From contig NC_019875.2 of NCBI RefSeq assembly GCF_002234675.1, forward strand, positions 22,066,299-22,130,298: 64,000 nucleotides of DNA. Direction: 5' to 3'. How positions within the stretch are numbered: the stretch's first letter is position 1; each line of letters opens with the position of its first letter. The DNA comes from Oryzias latipes. Its lineage: Eukaryota; Chordata; Actinopteri; Beloniformes; Adrianichthyidae. Shown piece after piece: positions 44,494 to 56,400 of this stretch. Position numbers and translations under genes: made by a program. The notes under the pieces were generated by a model. That model saw only the letters and a program-made list of their open reading frames with translations, was not told the DNA's origin and made no database searches.

Positions 44494-46347
44494 ATGGATA
44501 TAAACACGGCGGTTTTCTGCGCGGCCAGAGAGGGTAAGCTAAAACTTCTCCAGAAGTTGCTGAGCAACAAAAGTCCAGAGGAGCTGGAGGTTTTGGCCGG
44601 GGAGAAAACGCAGGGAGGCACCGCATTGCTGATCGCCTCCCGGAACGGACACTTGGAGGTGGTGGACTACCTGGTGGCTCACTGTAAGGCGAACGTGGAG
44701 CTCGGCGGCTCCGTCAACTTTGACGGGGAGACCATCGAGGGGGCTCCGCCGCTGTGGGCGGCTTCGGCCGCCGGTCACCTCCCGGTGGTGAAGACGCTTC
44801 TGAAACACGGCGCGTCGGTGAACAACGCCACTCTGACCAATTCTACGCCGCTCCGCGCCGCCTGCTTTGACGGTCACCTGGAGATCGTCCGCTACCTGGT
44901 GGAGCACAAAGCCGACATGGAGGTGGCCAACCGCCACGGTCACACCTGCCTCATGATCTCCTGCTACAAAGGCCACAAGGAGATCGCCAAATTCCTCCTT
45001 GATCGAGGTGCGGACGTGAACCGCAAAAGCGTGAAGGGGAACACCGCCCTCCACGACTGCGCAGAGTCCGGGAGCCTGGAGATCATGAAGATGCTGTTGA
45101 AGTGCAATGCCCGAATGGAGAGGGATGGCTACGGAATGACCCCCCTGCTGGCTGCAAGTGTCACGGGTCACACTAAAATCGTGGAATATCTCGCCCACCA
45201 GCCTTGGACCTCCAGAGAGGAGCGCATTGATGCTCTGGAACTGTTAGGAGCCACCTTTGTGGACAAAAAGCGAGATCTGATGGGGGCCATTAGGTACTGG
45301 AGGAGAGCCATGGAGCTGAGGCAGCCAGGGGACCAAGCCGGACCGCTGGCCAAGCCTCCACCCGGACCCCCGATCTCTGCGTATGGCTGTGCACAGGAGG
45401 TGAGCTCGGCAGAGGAGCTGGAGGCTTTGATCACAGACCCAGATGAAATGCGGATGCAGGCTTTGTTGGTCCGGGAGCGCATCCTCGGGCCGTCCCACCC
45501 AGACACCTCATTTTACATCCGCTACAGGGGCGCTGTGTACGCCGACTCTGGCAACTTTGAGCGCTGTATCAGCCTGTGGAAGTATGCCTTAGACATGCAG
45601 CAGAGCAACCTGGATCCTCTGAGTCCCATGACGGCCGCCAGCTTCCTGTCTTTTGCAGAGCTTTTCTCTTTTGTTCTTCAGGACAGGTCCAAAGGCACGC
45701 TGTCGACTAGCATCACCTTCCAGGATCTGATGACTGTGCTGGTGAAGAGCGTGAGGGAGGTTGAGAGGGCCGTGGCCCAGAGGGATAGCCCCCCAGAGGC
45801 CCCCCAGTTCACCAAGGCCCTCTACATCATCCTCCACCTCATTTTTTTACTGGAGAAGCTGGAGTGCACGCCGGAGCAGGAGCACCAGAAGAAGCACACC
45901 GTGTACCGGCTCCTGAAGCTGAACCCCAGAGGTCGGGGCGGCTTCACTCCCCTCCACATGGCGGCGGACAAGGAAACCACGTCGGTGGGCCGCTACCCTG
46001 TGGGCCGCTTCCCCTCGCTGCCGGTGGCGGCGCTGCTCCTGGAATGCGGTGCAGATGTGGATTCACGCGATTGTGAGAACAACACGCCACTGCACGTCGC
46101 AGCGAACAATAGCTGTCCGGAGATCATGGCGCTGCTCATGAAGGCCGGCGCCCACTTTGACACCACAAATGCACAGAAGAAGATGGCCTGCGAGCTGCTG
46201 GACGAGCACAGCGGCGGGCACCCGGCTCTTTATACTTTAAACTACATCACCCTCCAGTGCCTAGCGGCGCGGGCGATAGAGAAGCACAGGCTGCCTTACA
46301 GAGGACTGATATCTAAAGAAATAGAGGCTTTTATTGAGCTGCACTGA
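44494..46347 (+). CDS. fem1a: Protein fem-1 homolog A
   Basis: A single uninterrupted 617-codon frame; mammalian FEM1A is also intronless. FEM1 proteins are substrate receptors of CUL2-RING ubiquitin ligases, reading C-terminal degrons. Six to seven N-terminal ankyrin repeats cover about residues 40-245 (GGTALLIASRNGHLEVVDYL, NSTPLRAACFDGHLEIVRYL, HGHTCLMISCYKGHKEIAKF, GNTALHDCAESGSLEIMKML). A helical TPR-like middle follows (ATFVDKKRDLMGAIRYWRRA, YADSGNFERCISLWKYALDM). Two more ankyrin repeats lie at about 479-560 (GFTPLHMAADKE, ENNTPLHVAANN). The C terminus EAFIELH is as in FEM1A rather than FEM1C, though the length equals that of FEM1C; human FEM1A is about 50 residues longer. The ATG has A at -3 and G at +4. 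All conserved blocks are intact, so the gene should be functional. Long frames on the opposite strand are shadows of its GC-rich codons. Confidence 0.96.
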   Translation: MDINTAVFCAAREGKLKLLQKLLSNKSPEELEVLAGEKTQGGTALLIASRNGHLEVVDYLVAHCKANVELGGSVNFDGETIEGAPPLWAASAAGHLPVVKTLLKHGASVNNATLTNSTPLRAACFDGHLEIVRYLVEHKADMEVANRHGHTCLMISCYKGHKEIAKFLLDRGADVNRKSVKGNTALHDCAESGSLEIMKMLLKCNARMERDGYGMTPLLAASVTGHTKIVEYLAHQPWTSREERIDALELLGATFVDKKRDLMGAIRYWRRAMELRQPGDQAGPLAKPPPGPPISAYGCAQEVSSAEELEALITDPDEMRMQALLVRERILGPSHPDTSFYIRYRGAVYADSGNFERCISLWKYALDMQQSNLDPLSPMTAASFLSFAELFSFVLQDRSKGTLSTSITFQDLMTVLVKSVREVERAVAQRDSPPEAPQFTKALYIILHLIFLLEKLECTPEQEHQKKHTVYRLLKLNPRGRGGFTPLHMAADKETTSVGRYPVGRFPSLPVAALLLECGADVDSRDCENNTPLHVAANNSCPEIMALLMKAGAHFDTTNAQKKMACELLDEHSGGHPALYTLNYITLQCLAARAIEKHRLPYRGLISKEIEAFIELH

Positions 46348-46440
46348 GACGCATCAACACACATTGACACAATATGTCAATCGTTTGCCCGTCTTTGTCT
46401 CCGCCTCTTGCTTGTACCAACTTTGACCAAAAATCACAGC

Positions 46441-46514
46441 AATAAAAGCCTCTCGGCTTGCGTCTCCGGCGAAAGGTGGCTTCAAAAGTGAGCGTAGCTT
46501 CCTGTCAAAATAAA
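46441..46514 (+). terminator. fem1a poly(A) signals
   Basis: AATAAA occurs at 46441-46446 and again at 46509-46514, about 95 and 160 bp after the stop codon. Either would give a short 3' UTR. Further AATAAA words farther on (near 47220) may serve longer forms. Confidence 0.6.
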
Positions 46515-49500
46515 GCGTTGGTTGGCTTTTCCTGGCTGATGGTGCTCATGTGACCGCTCAGCCATACGATAGGGGAGCATTGTCACTGATCCTTTTGAAC
46601 AAAGTAAAAATGAAGGGGAAACTTTGACTTATTTTCAGATTTATTGAGTTGGGGAAAACATTTTTTTTTTTCAAAAAAGCAAACTTCCTCATTTATTTAT
46701 TTAAATCCGCCAGCAGGTATTTCTTGTCTGGTTCACCCATGGAGCTAAAACGACTGTGCCATACATTCTTTTCCTGGAGGTAAACTGATGAAGACGTATC
46801 GCCTTACACTGCGGGCCGAGGTCATAGTATCAATAACTGCAGTTTCTTCAGATTTCACACTGTGATACCTTTCCACCTCCTGAAGCTTTGTTACTTGAAA
46901 AACTGGAGAAGTGGTATCAGCTGGACTCGGTAAAAACATGGCGTTTAGCATCTTCCACGCCAGGTCTTGCTGTTTGAATTAACCCAGTTGTTTTTCAATA
47001 TTTATTGCCTGAACTGAATTTTACAGACTAGAACTGAGGCCGATGTATTGACACTTTATTGACAATATTTAATTCCTGCTTTCGAAGAGCTTAAGAGTGC
47101 TCGCACCCCCATCTCTCGTCTGCTTTTCTTAATTAAGAAAGCACATTAAAGTCAGAGGCGTCTCCGTCTGCAGTAGGAGACAGCAGCAGCACTTCTAGCC
47201 TTGATGTTTGCTGTTAGGAAAATAAAAGCCCAAGATTGAATTCTGAAAGATTCCCTGAAAGGTTTCCTTTCAGAGGGAGTTTTGTGTTAAACCACAAAAG
47301 TACTTCCTAAAGCCGAAGCGGATGGATTCTCATCCACTTTGACATCAATTTGTCTTATGTTTAATGTACTCTCTGTTGTCGTCCTGTGTTACTGTTAATG
47401 TTTTTGTTTTGTGCTAAGCACCACCTATTTGACCGCACAGAAAGCTCTATAAAATATGAAATACTTCCACTGAGGCGCTGAACTACCACTGCCTTCCTCC
47501 TCTGAAGGATTTAACCGGTGATAACATGAGAGCAAAGGTGTGCAGGTTACCTGAATAAAATTCTGTATCAGGAGAAAATGTGTGTGAAGGCTTTCATCTC
47601 AGGTCATTTGGGGGGTTTTCTTTGACATATTTAAATCTTTTTTTTTGCAGAACACCGACCAATCCGGCGATCTTTCTCCATAGAACAAGCTTTAGATTAG
47701 CTCGCATACGTCCGGGGATGCTGGGATAAAGCACAACAGAAACGTGATCGTTCCCAGCTCCTGAATTTTAAAGTAAAAATAGTGTAATTAACGTCACTGC
47801 TGCAGGGCAGGGGAAGAGGCAGGGCGACCGGCCTGCTAATTTTAGGAATCCCGTCCTTGGTTCATCTCTGAAAATGGGAATACTGTAACGCAATACAGTC
47901 AAGGCGCTTGCAGGGTGAGTGGCAGAGACAGCTCAGACTCATTCTAACAGGAAACAGACGTGGTGTCAGGTGCTCACTGCTGCAAGCTTAACTAAAGATA
48001 AGCATTATCTGTTGATGTGCTATTTATATGGCAAGTTACATCTGGACCGAACTGGTCGGCACCACTTTGTAAATTCTGCTTTATGTTTTCATGACATCGA
48101 GTGATGCAGTTCATAGTTCTGAAATATTTTATTTTGTAGAACTACAGGTATAGTTGGTTAAATCAGCTGCAAGTTTTTTTTATCCAGAAAACCAAAGTTT
48201 AAATTCGAAAATAAGTCTAAGTTTGTTTTTTTTCTCCCAGTGACGTTGAAGCTTTACTAAACAATAAAAAAAGAGCATTTTGGATAAGTCATGCGGAGAA
48301 AAACATTTGAAAACACATAAAGTATTTTAGGTTTCTGAGAAAACTAAGTGCTAGAACACAAATGTTTCCTCCCGGAAAAGTGTTTGGGCTTTAAGTACAG
48401 AAGACTGTTATAGTCACTGGCCACTAGATGTCACAAGTAGCAAGGACATTGATTAAACTGGAACCCTTTGTCCTGTAAGAACACTTGAAATGAAAAAACA
48501 ATAAATGGTGGAATTTTTATTCCCTCCATCTTAAATAAGTTTTTATCTAGATGAAAATAAATGATGTGCATTTAAACAAAACTTGAACCCAATTATCATT
48601 ATAAAGATGTTAGTAATCTGGATTTTTCCCCTTCAAGAGTTGCTGTTATCAGCAAGGTCTGTTTGTTCCAGGTGGAAGGTATAATGCTCTTTGTGAAGGA
48701 CAGACTGTTAGCACAACCTTCAGAGCACTTCTCTGGCGTTTTCGAATGTGCCCGTGTGCCATTATCTTCCAAATCCTACAGTAAAACTATGGAACACGTC
48801 TATAGAAAATATTTAATATATGAAACACAACCTTCTGTTCATCTTCTGTCGGGGAATGTGACTCCACACAAGCATTGCACTTCTACTCATGTTCTGATTC
48901 ATGTTTGTGTTGTCATGGTAATGCATATCAAGGATTATACAGGGGTTGGAACCGAAAAATCATCTTTTATTTTTGCAAAGCCACTTTAATCTTTTCATCG
49001 TTGGATAAACAGGACAAACCCAGAAAAGGCTTTGCTCAGTTTGATTATTTCAAAGCAGATGATCTGTTTTAAACGAGTCGTCCATTTTGGATGACATTTA
49101 GTATGAATATCGTGAAAAAAGTCTATTAAAGTTGACAAAACTCACATGCAGCTTTGTGCTCTTTACATGCACCCCCCCCCCCCCCCCCCACACACACACA
49201 CTTTTCCACCAAATGCAGTCTGTCTGTCTTTGTGTTTTGATTAAGAATTGTAACAATTCATTCTAACAACTACTCGATTCCTATCATAATATCTTGTTGA
49301 CAAAGCGATTCATGTTGGTTAATCTTGAATGATGATTCATTGACCTAAAATCAATCCAGAACATCTTTAGCCAAAAAATTCAACCAGTGTGCCTCAAAGA
49401 TAAAATCTGGCACTGAACGGTGCAGCTGAAGTTTGCAGATTCATTTAATTTCTTGCAAGATAATCAAATGTAAATTAAATATGTGTACAAACAAACAAGT

Positions 49501-49979
49501 CAAGAATGAATGAACTTGGTTGTTTTTACGTTACAGTAAATCAAACCTACTGTGCCTCAATCCAAATGATACCATCCAATATAGATTATAATCGATTTAT
49601 TTCATTTTGAAATGATTTCACAACGTTATAGGTCGACGTGACGGATCGATCCGGTTGGATCGTAGGAATAGAAATTGATTCACCAACACACATCTATAGT
49701 TTTGATACATCCAGGATTCTTTTCCTGGAATCCTGCTCGGGGAAATCTTCTCCTGGATTCTGACTCCTGCCAGCAGCTATGATTAGACACTGTATTAGAG
49801 AAACCTACGGGGCTGCAAGGTGCTTATCTTCATTTTAGGCCATGGGGGAGACTGGAAAAATCAGTCACTACATACAACAGCAAAACTACCTCAGCAGCCT
49901 CATCTTATGCGCAAGTCAGCGATCCAGGGAAGAGATAGAGGTACTGGGGATGGATGCAAAGTAGTAATGGGGGGTAATA
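46515..49979. other. No gene seen downstream of fem1a
   Basis: Mixed AT-rich DNA with short chance frames. It contains a C-run followed by CA repeats (49172-49201). I see no coding exon, RNA gene or named transposon. Confidence 0.45.
49172..49201. repeat. (C)n(CA)n microsatellite
   Basis: About 18 C residues followed by six CA units. Confidence 0.9.
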
Positions 49980-50410
49980 GGGGTGATGGGGATGCGGTTG
50001 CTATTGGAGATCTCGGCTGCATCACGTCATGTGTTGGGGGGGAGGGGGGCGCTCCGGTGAAAGAGGAGGAGAGAGAAGGGGGAGGGAGTTGAGGAAAGGA
50101 GGCAGGGAGTATCAATGACATCAAGCAGCAGCATCTGAGGCCGCCCGACTGAACGATGCGCTCTCCCCACAAAAGGGCTGAGGAGCAGCCGTGACCCGCT
50201 CCCGGGTGGTCGGTCTGTCGGTCGGTCAGTCAGTTGTCAGGAAGGACGGGAAAGGTGGCGGAAACGCCGGCGTGGTGAGCATGCAGCCCTCGTAGAGACA
50301 GAGGTTCCGCTGGCGCTGGATTACAGTCACCCCTGCGCGTTTTCAGGAGCTGCAAGTCCTCCCACATGAATCGAGCAAACCAGAAAGAAGACGGGGCACT
50401 TTCTACCAAG
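49980..50410 (+). promoter_or_regulatory. CpG-rich candidate promoter and first exon of an unidentified gene
   Basis: GC and CpG content rise sharply from about 50130 to 50360, after a purine-rich GGAGGAGAGAGAAGGG tract. Two plausible donors follow: CGTG/GTGAGC (50274/50275) and CCAAG/GTACAT (50410/50411). Before the second, an ATG (50367) starts MNRANQKEDGALSTK up to the splice site. I do not recognise that peptide. No further exon is found to the window's end, so a large first intron would be needed. The gene's identity is unknown. Confidence 0.35.
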
Positions 50411-52989
50411 GTACATCTTCATCCTTGTTGATGTTAATGTGTGCAGGGTTGCACCCCACCCTGGCTGCTCATTCATTGTCACTTGCAGAAAACCTAAGAA
50501 TTATTGTCTGCATTTCTCTGGGCATCCCGCGCGCTTTGCTTCTGCCTTGCCTCTGTCATTGCAGCTTTAGGACTTTGTTTGAAATGTTTGTATGAACTGC
50601 AGAGCGCGTTGGTCGTGCAAATCCGGCTGGTTGGCGACAGCCCTTCTCCCCCCCCCCCCTCCTTCTCCTCTTCCTCCTCATCCTCTCTGGCTGGCTGACT
50701 GGCTGGCCAGCGCGATAAACCCGTGCGCACTGCCAAAGCCTTTGTTTCTCAGCCACGTTCTCTAAAGTGGCTTTTCCTGATGGCCCTTCAGATGCAAACG
50801 ACTCCCAGTCACATCTTGTCACTCTTCAATGAGAATGCCGATAAAAAAAAAAGCAAAAACCAAAATAGGAAAACAGACACAAACAGCAAAAGAATGCATC
50901 CTCAAAAAATCCTTTATTACAAATAAATACTGTGGTTTATCCCTGCCATGGAAGAAAACCAATCTGATTATGATAATGACATGAAGAGCACTTGTCAAGA
51001 GCCGATCAGAGACAGGTTATGAATGCATTAAAGCAGAAAGATTGCTGGTGTGAAGGCACCAGGTGGCAATGTGGTTGGACCAAGTAACCAAAGCAGACAA
51101 TAGAGAGGCTGCTGCATCTGCTGCTCCTGGATTACTTAAAATAAGCCCATCTGCACACACGGGCAGAGCTATTAGACCTCTCATGTGTTCATAATTACAC
51201 TCAGAAGAATTTGCTTTCAACACAGCCGCTCAGGCATACAGGGAGAGTAATTAATGACACATCTAGTCACCCTGACACATTTTCTGAGAGCTATTGCTTG
51301 TTTGGGGGTTTTAAAAAGGTGTGTTTCAAAAGCGTGTTAAGGTTTTCTCTGTTTCTGCTGTGTGGCATCTGTAAAGAGGAGCTGGTGAGGTTTTCTTCCT
51401 CCCAAACAGATGGGCCACTTTCCCCGAGGCCCTACGTGTTTGCTGGTTATTGTTCCAAACCATTTCTGCATCCCAAACAGTTTTAATCAGTCATTTTCAC
51501 ACATGGATTGCACAGTTTTTGTTTTCTCCTGGGATGTTTTCAGACGGTAAATTACTATCCTTTACATTATTTGGATATGGAAAAGGTTAGAAGAGATACC
51601 CTGTGTTGCAAGAACACATCAAGACGATGATAGGAGTCAGGTCTTATGAAATCTATGACTCTTTAAATAACATTTCACAGGGTTCAACCACAGGCCTCAG
51701 CGGTTTTCTGCTTTGTCCAAACAGATAGCAGTGCAGAATCCGTGAAGACTTAAACATGTACCCAGCGGAGCAGCTTTCATGTCAAAGGCTTCATTGAAGT
51801 CCTATTCCCCGATTCTCCCGGCACCATTTCCCCGGCTGCTCCGTTCTGCACGTTCTTCCTTTGTGCTGCATGTTCCTCCCATCCCTGAATTTTGTCAGGA
51901 TCTTTTGGACAACGGCCATTAGCTTTGCTTTTGCACCAGTCAGCTGGCAGGAAGGAGGACATCAAAGCATGCAACTTTGATGCTGTGAGCGTAGCCACCT
52001 GTACTACAAGAAGACAGACACTTTGTTGTTGTCTTGGCATTGATATTAATTGACATTTCCAAAGCCTTCCAAAAAGGGGGCTTTTGGCTGCTCTGCCTCT
52101 TGTCTTGGTTATTCAAAGGTTGTTGAAAACGATTAAACATGCAGAATCAAGCTGCTTGGATGGCATGAAAAAACTACGATGAGCAATATCACTACTTGCT
52201 GTTAGGTTTTGATCTGACTACTTTTAATGGAATCCAGTCATAGCATGTGAGCTACTTCCTGAAGCTAAAATATCAGATGCTTTTCATCTTCAGTGTTCAT
52301 ATGAAAAAGAAACTCTTGTAAAAAAATGATTAAGAAATCTGAGGAAAGTTCCTTTTGGGATTATTTTTGTGATGTTTTCAGTTTATGCCTGAGTTTATTC
52401 CTTAAGCTGCATTAGCTGTATGACTGTGCTCCTAATGAGTATTATCACTTGTTGTTATACTTTGAGATGCAACCAATTCTGGCAACCAAAGAAGAGTTTT
52501 TTTTTTAAATTAAAGGCATAAATATAATCAACAGTAATGTGAGTAGTGGGGGAGCCAGAATGCAGCAAGAAGACTTTGAAAAAGTGGCAATTGAGAACAG
52601 CAGAGTGAACGGATCAAAAATGAATATTTTAAACAGTCTTTGCATTTGGAATGCATAAAGAAGCTTTTATTGAAGATTGAGGAATTGTTGCAATCTTTAC
52701 AATCAGATAACTCACAAGAGACCATGAGGTAATCATTCAGTCATATCAATGTAAGAAAGTTGTAATAAAAAACTCAAAACTTTCTGGTAAAACATGGCAT
52801 AATTTATTGTAATATGAGAGATAACCAACAACTCTGTTTTTTTTTTCATTTTTGGAGAAAACAAAATCATGTTGTTACACTGTAAAAATTTTGATTGTAA
52901 TTTTAAATTCAAAACTGTGTGCACTTAAAGGGATGTCATGTATTTCATATCAGTTATAAACATGTGAAAAAGGAAAAGTTCAAACACTT
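50411..52989. other. Possible first-intron DNA; no exon seen
   Basis: GC content falls back after 50720. The (TCC)-rich stretch at 50645-50690 gives low-complexity frames only. No repeat or RNA gene recognised. Confidence 0.4.
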
Positions 52990-53472
52990 AAAGTCCAATC
53001 ATCTTTTGATCTAATTTAAAGGCGTTCCAGTGGTCTTTAATTATGATTATACTGTTTTTAGCCAAAAACAGAAAACTGCGTTGTTTTTTAAAACATAGTA
53101 TCTGCAGAGCAGCAGTAGTAAATTAGAAAGTCGCCACTGTTGATACAGAGTTAGTCCGCCCCCCATTTCCCATCCTGCTAGCTCACAGCCCTTTGCAACC
53201 CCAAGCTCATATTATTGGTGCAATAAAAATGGTGAGCAATATCAGAACTATCCAGCCGTACAGTTTAGAGCCAGAAACCAGCTCGGACAAGGAAAATGAA
53301 GACGTACGGATCTAGTCATCTACAAGTGGATGCATCAGAATGGAACGGAGCAGGGAGCTTGTGGCACGTTGATTGTAGCTCCTTTTTGTCTGATCCTGAT
53401 TCACAACCATTTAAATAAAGAAAAACGCAGAAAAGCAATTTTAAGCTGGACGTTTTTTGGGATGGGCCTTTA
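52990..53472 (+). repeat. P2X7-tail-like repeat, nearly complete copy
   Basis: The left end AAAGTCCAATCATCTTTTG is at 52990, and a right-end trace (GGGCCTTT) is near 53472. The core at 53229-53370 reads MVSNIRTIQPYSLEPETSS, then DKENEDV, then DLVIYKWMHQ in a shifted frame. Compared with copies at 28455 and 59415 a single-base change of frame precedes the RLQVD block. Confidence 0.75.
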
Positions 53473-56400
53473 AAAACTAGGATATTTTTTAAAAGTATAG
53501 CATTTCATCTAACAACAAATGCATATAGATGCAAATGTAAAATACGGAAACTTATAATATATATATATATTTTTTCTTTATAGTAATGAATAAGAAAAGA
53601 AAACAAATTAGCCTGAAATATGGAGTGTGCTCATGGGCGAACAATAATAAAAATCTAATATGGTTATATCATGTAAACATGCTAAAAGAAAGGGAAAGTC
53701 ATTAGTAATCCTAAGTATTTAACAATGGCCTTATTAATTATATCCTCAGGATCATAAAGGGCTTGTCTTTCCCTGTAGTTTTGTTATTGTATTTTTGTGG
53801 ATTTTTCTCCTCAGAGTCATCTGTTTGATTAACTGTATGCAGATTTAAACCCAGATAAACACCTGTTCAACATATTCTCTATCTGGAGCAAAAGCTGCTC
53901 TGTAGCCTGCTCATGCAAATATCTACCTGGGCCCATAATTATCTTGTCTTTTCAGCCACAAGGCCATCTTCAAATGTGTGTTTATCATGTGTCTGTGTGT
54001 GCATATATGAGTGAAGGCTAAGAGATGGGTTGTGACTTGGATGATGCCCTTCTCTTGATGAATCAGAGATTTTGATGTGTCAGCGGGGATGAATAATGCA
54101 CGCTGCCTTACCTCTCCTCCTCTTTCTCTTCTCTTCACCTCTTGTCTTCAGCCATTCACCTCTCCTCTCATCATTACTGCCACATCTGAAGACATCTTTA
54201 CTGCTCTTTCTGTCCCTCCCCATCCTCTTGTCCTCATTTATGCCAACGAGATCCTGCCTTCTCGCCGTCCTCTGGTCAACCCTTCTCTCTGCTCTCACAT
54301 CCAACTCCGCCATCCAATCAAGTTTTGCTCAGGTCCCCTTTTTTTTTCCAAGAGGAATTCTGCACGTAGCAAAATGAGGCACTTTTTCAGAGCTTTCCCT
54401 TACTGGACTGAAAATGGCAAAACGTTGATGCAGGCACTTCATTATCCAATCACGGCGGAAAGCAGCGCAGCTATTGGCACAGTCTGACAGTTGCATCCCT
54501 GAGTGACAAGAGTCATTAGGTGGGTAGGGCTGACTGACAAGATGGCTGATGAAGCAGGAGACAATCTGAGTAATCAAAATGTGGAAAACGATGGGGGAGC
54601 ACTGCTTTAAAGTGGCCTTCAATTAAAGTTCAAATGCTGGAGTAGCCTCTGCTGCTTGTTGGAAAACACTCAAAAAAAGTCCTCAGTGGTTGCAAATTTT
54701 TATCAGACTATATCATGAAACTTTCATAATTTGACATTTCAATGTTTATTCATTAGACCTTATTTTTTGTTTGAATATAATAGTATTTCTCATTCTTATT
54801 TTCCTGCTCATTTCTTTTAATAATAGACAATCTACCTAGACTACTTCAAAATCGAGGATTTTTAAAACCTGCTATTTTTTATGGAGGAAATTCATAACTT
54901 TCTTTTTTTGGCCTATTTTTCTTTTTTGAAAAGTCATTCTCAGTATTTTTGGATCATAAATGTGACTTGTAATGGCCAGCATCTGTTAGAGTAGATATGT
55001 TCATCCGTTGTTTTCATTATTCATAATAGAAAATCAACCTAGAATCAACCCAGACATACTTTGTCTAAATCAAGGAGTTCTAAAAACATCAATTTTTTAT
55101 AGATTAAATCCTCAACTTTTTATTTATTAGACTTATTTTCTATTTTGAAAAGTAATTTTCTGTTTGTTTGATATTAAATGTGACTTTCAGAATGGCCACA
55201 TCAGCGTCTGTCAGAGTAAATATGTTTATCCGTTGTTTTCATTGTTAAACGGAGAACTCTCCAGATTACACAGCAGACCTCCGGGGCTCATGGGAACAAG
55301 TGCAAGTGAAATCCCTGCCCCTGTTTGCTTTCCCGCCTGTGGAAAACATTAGAAAGATTTTTTTTTTTTTTTTCCATAGCCACCGAGCAAAGTCAGGCTA
55401 AAATTGAGCTAAAATGAAGAATGAAAGTCAAAAGCAGCATTTTAATGAGAACACGCCAAAATCATCCAAAATGAACTTACTATTTTAGAATTTTCTACAT
55501 GCAAAACATTTTGCAGTTAAACATGAAATGGAATCCCTCCTCTGGATTAAAATTTAACTTGGCTTGTCCCACAGCAGTTATGTAACCTGTTTTTGTCTCA
55601 AACCATCTGACAGGTGGCATGCACATTTTTTTTTCATATAATGCATTTTTTTTTTTTTACAAAAAAAGGGAATCTACCTATTTTTTTTAGTAAAGAAGGC
55701 TGCAAGATCTTAATTTAAATAGGAGCAGTTAGTGTGCACGTCTGTTTATTAGAACCAAATGTTTACATTCTATCCAGTAATCAATTGTGGCCTTAAAATC
55801 CACTATTGTGCATTGAAATGATAGATTAATGAATTGTTATTCATTTAACAACTCCCTTCCTCGCCTATAATAGTTTAAATGTAGCTTCATGCTCTTGCCT
55901 GATTTATTATGTGTGAGTCTATAAATATGCAAAGGAGAACTGTCTTTATCTCCGTAGCTCATCTGACTGCAGCTGCTCAGCCTTGAACCTGCTTGGGAAC
56001 TTTCCACTCCTGGGCTTGTTATTGAGCGCTAATAGTGTTTTGCTAATGTCAGATATAGCGCTTGATTTGATAAGCCGCACACCGCAGGCCGACAGGATCA
56101 CTGCCCTGCTGCTGGGTTTGTGCAGGTGAAGAGAGTCTTGTGATTTCCAGAAAACATTACGCACAATTAAACACCAAGTTTGAGAGAAAACCCTAATCTC
56201 CTTGCTGGGATGTTTGTGTGATTTTTTTTATAACCATGCGTCCTGTTCTTGTCTTGCGATGAGAGGAAAGAAAAGGTTCTGGTATGCCAGCTGACAGTGA
56301 GTAAACCGCTTTGTTGCAGCAAAACAGCCTCATTCTTTAAAGAGCTACCAGGAACAGAAAAAAGATGATGTCCAAGAAACTTATTTTCTGTTCCAGCATC

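Noticed and set aside
44539-45198. A 219-codon frame antisense to fem1a
   Set aside because: It mirrors the GC-rich codons of the ankyrin repeats and shows no independent features.
53923-54622. Several overlapping frames of 71-136 codons on both strands
   Set aside because: They come from a pyrimidine-rich tract that limits stops; no codon pattern, splice context or recognisable domain.
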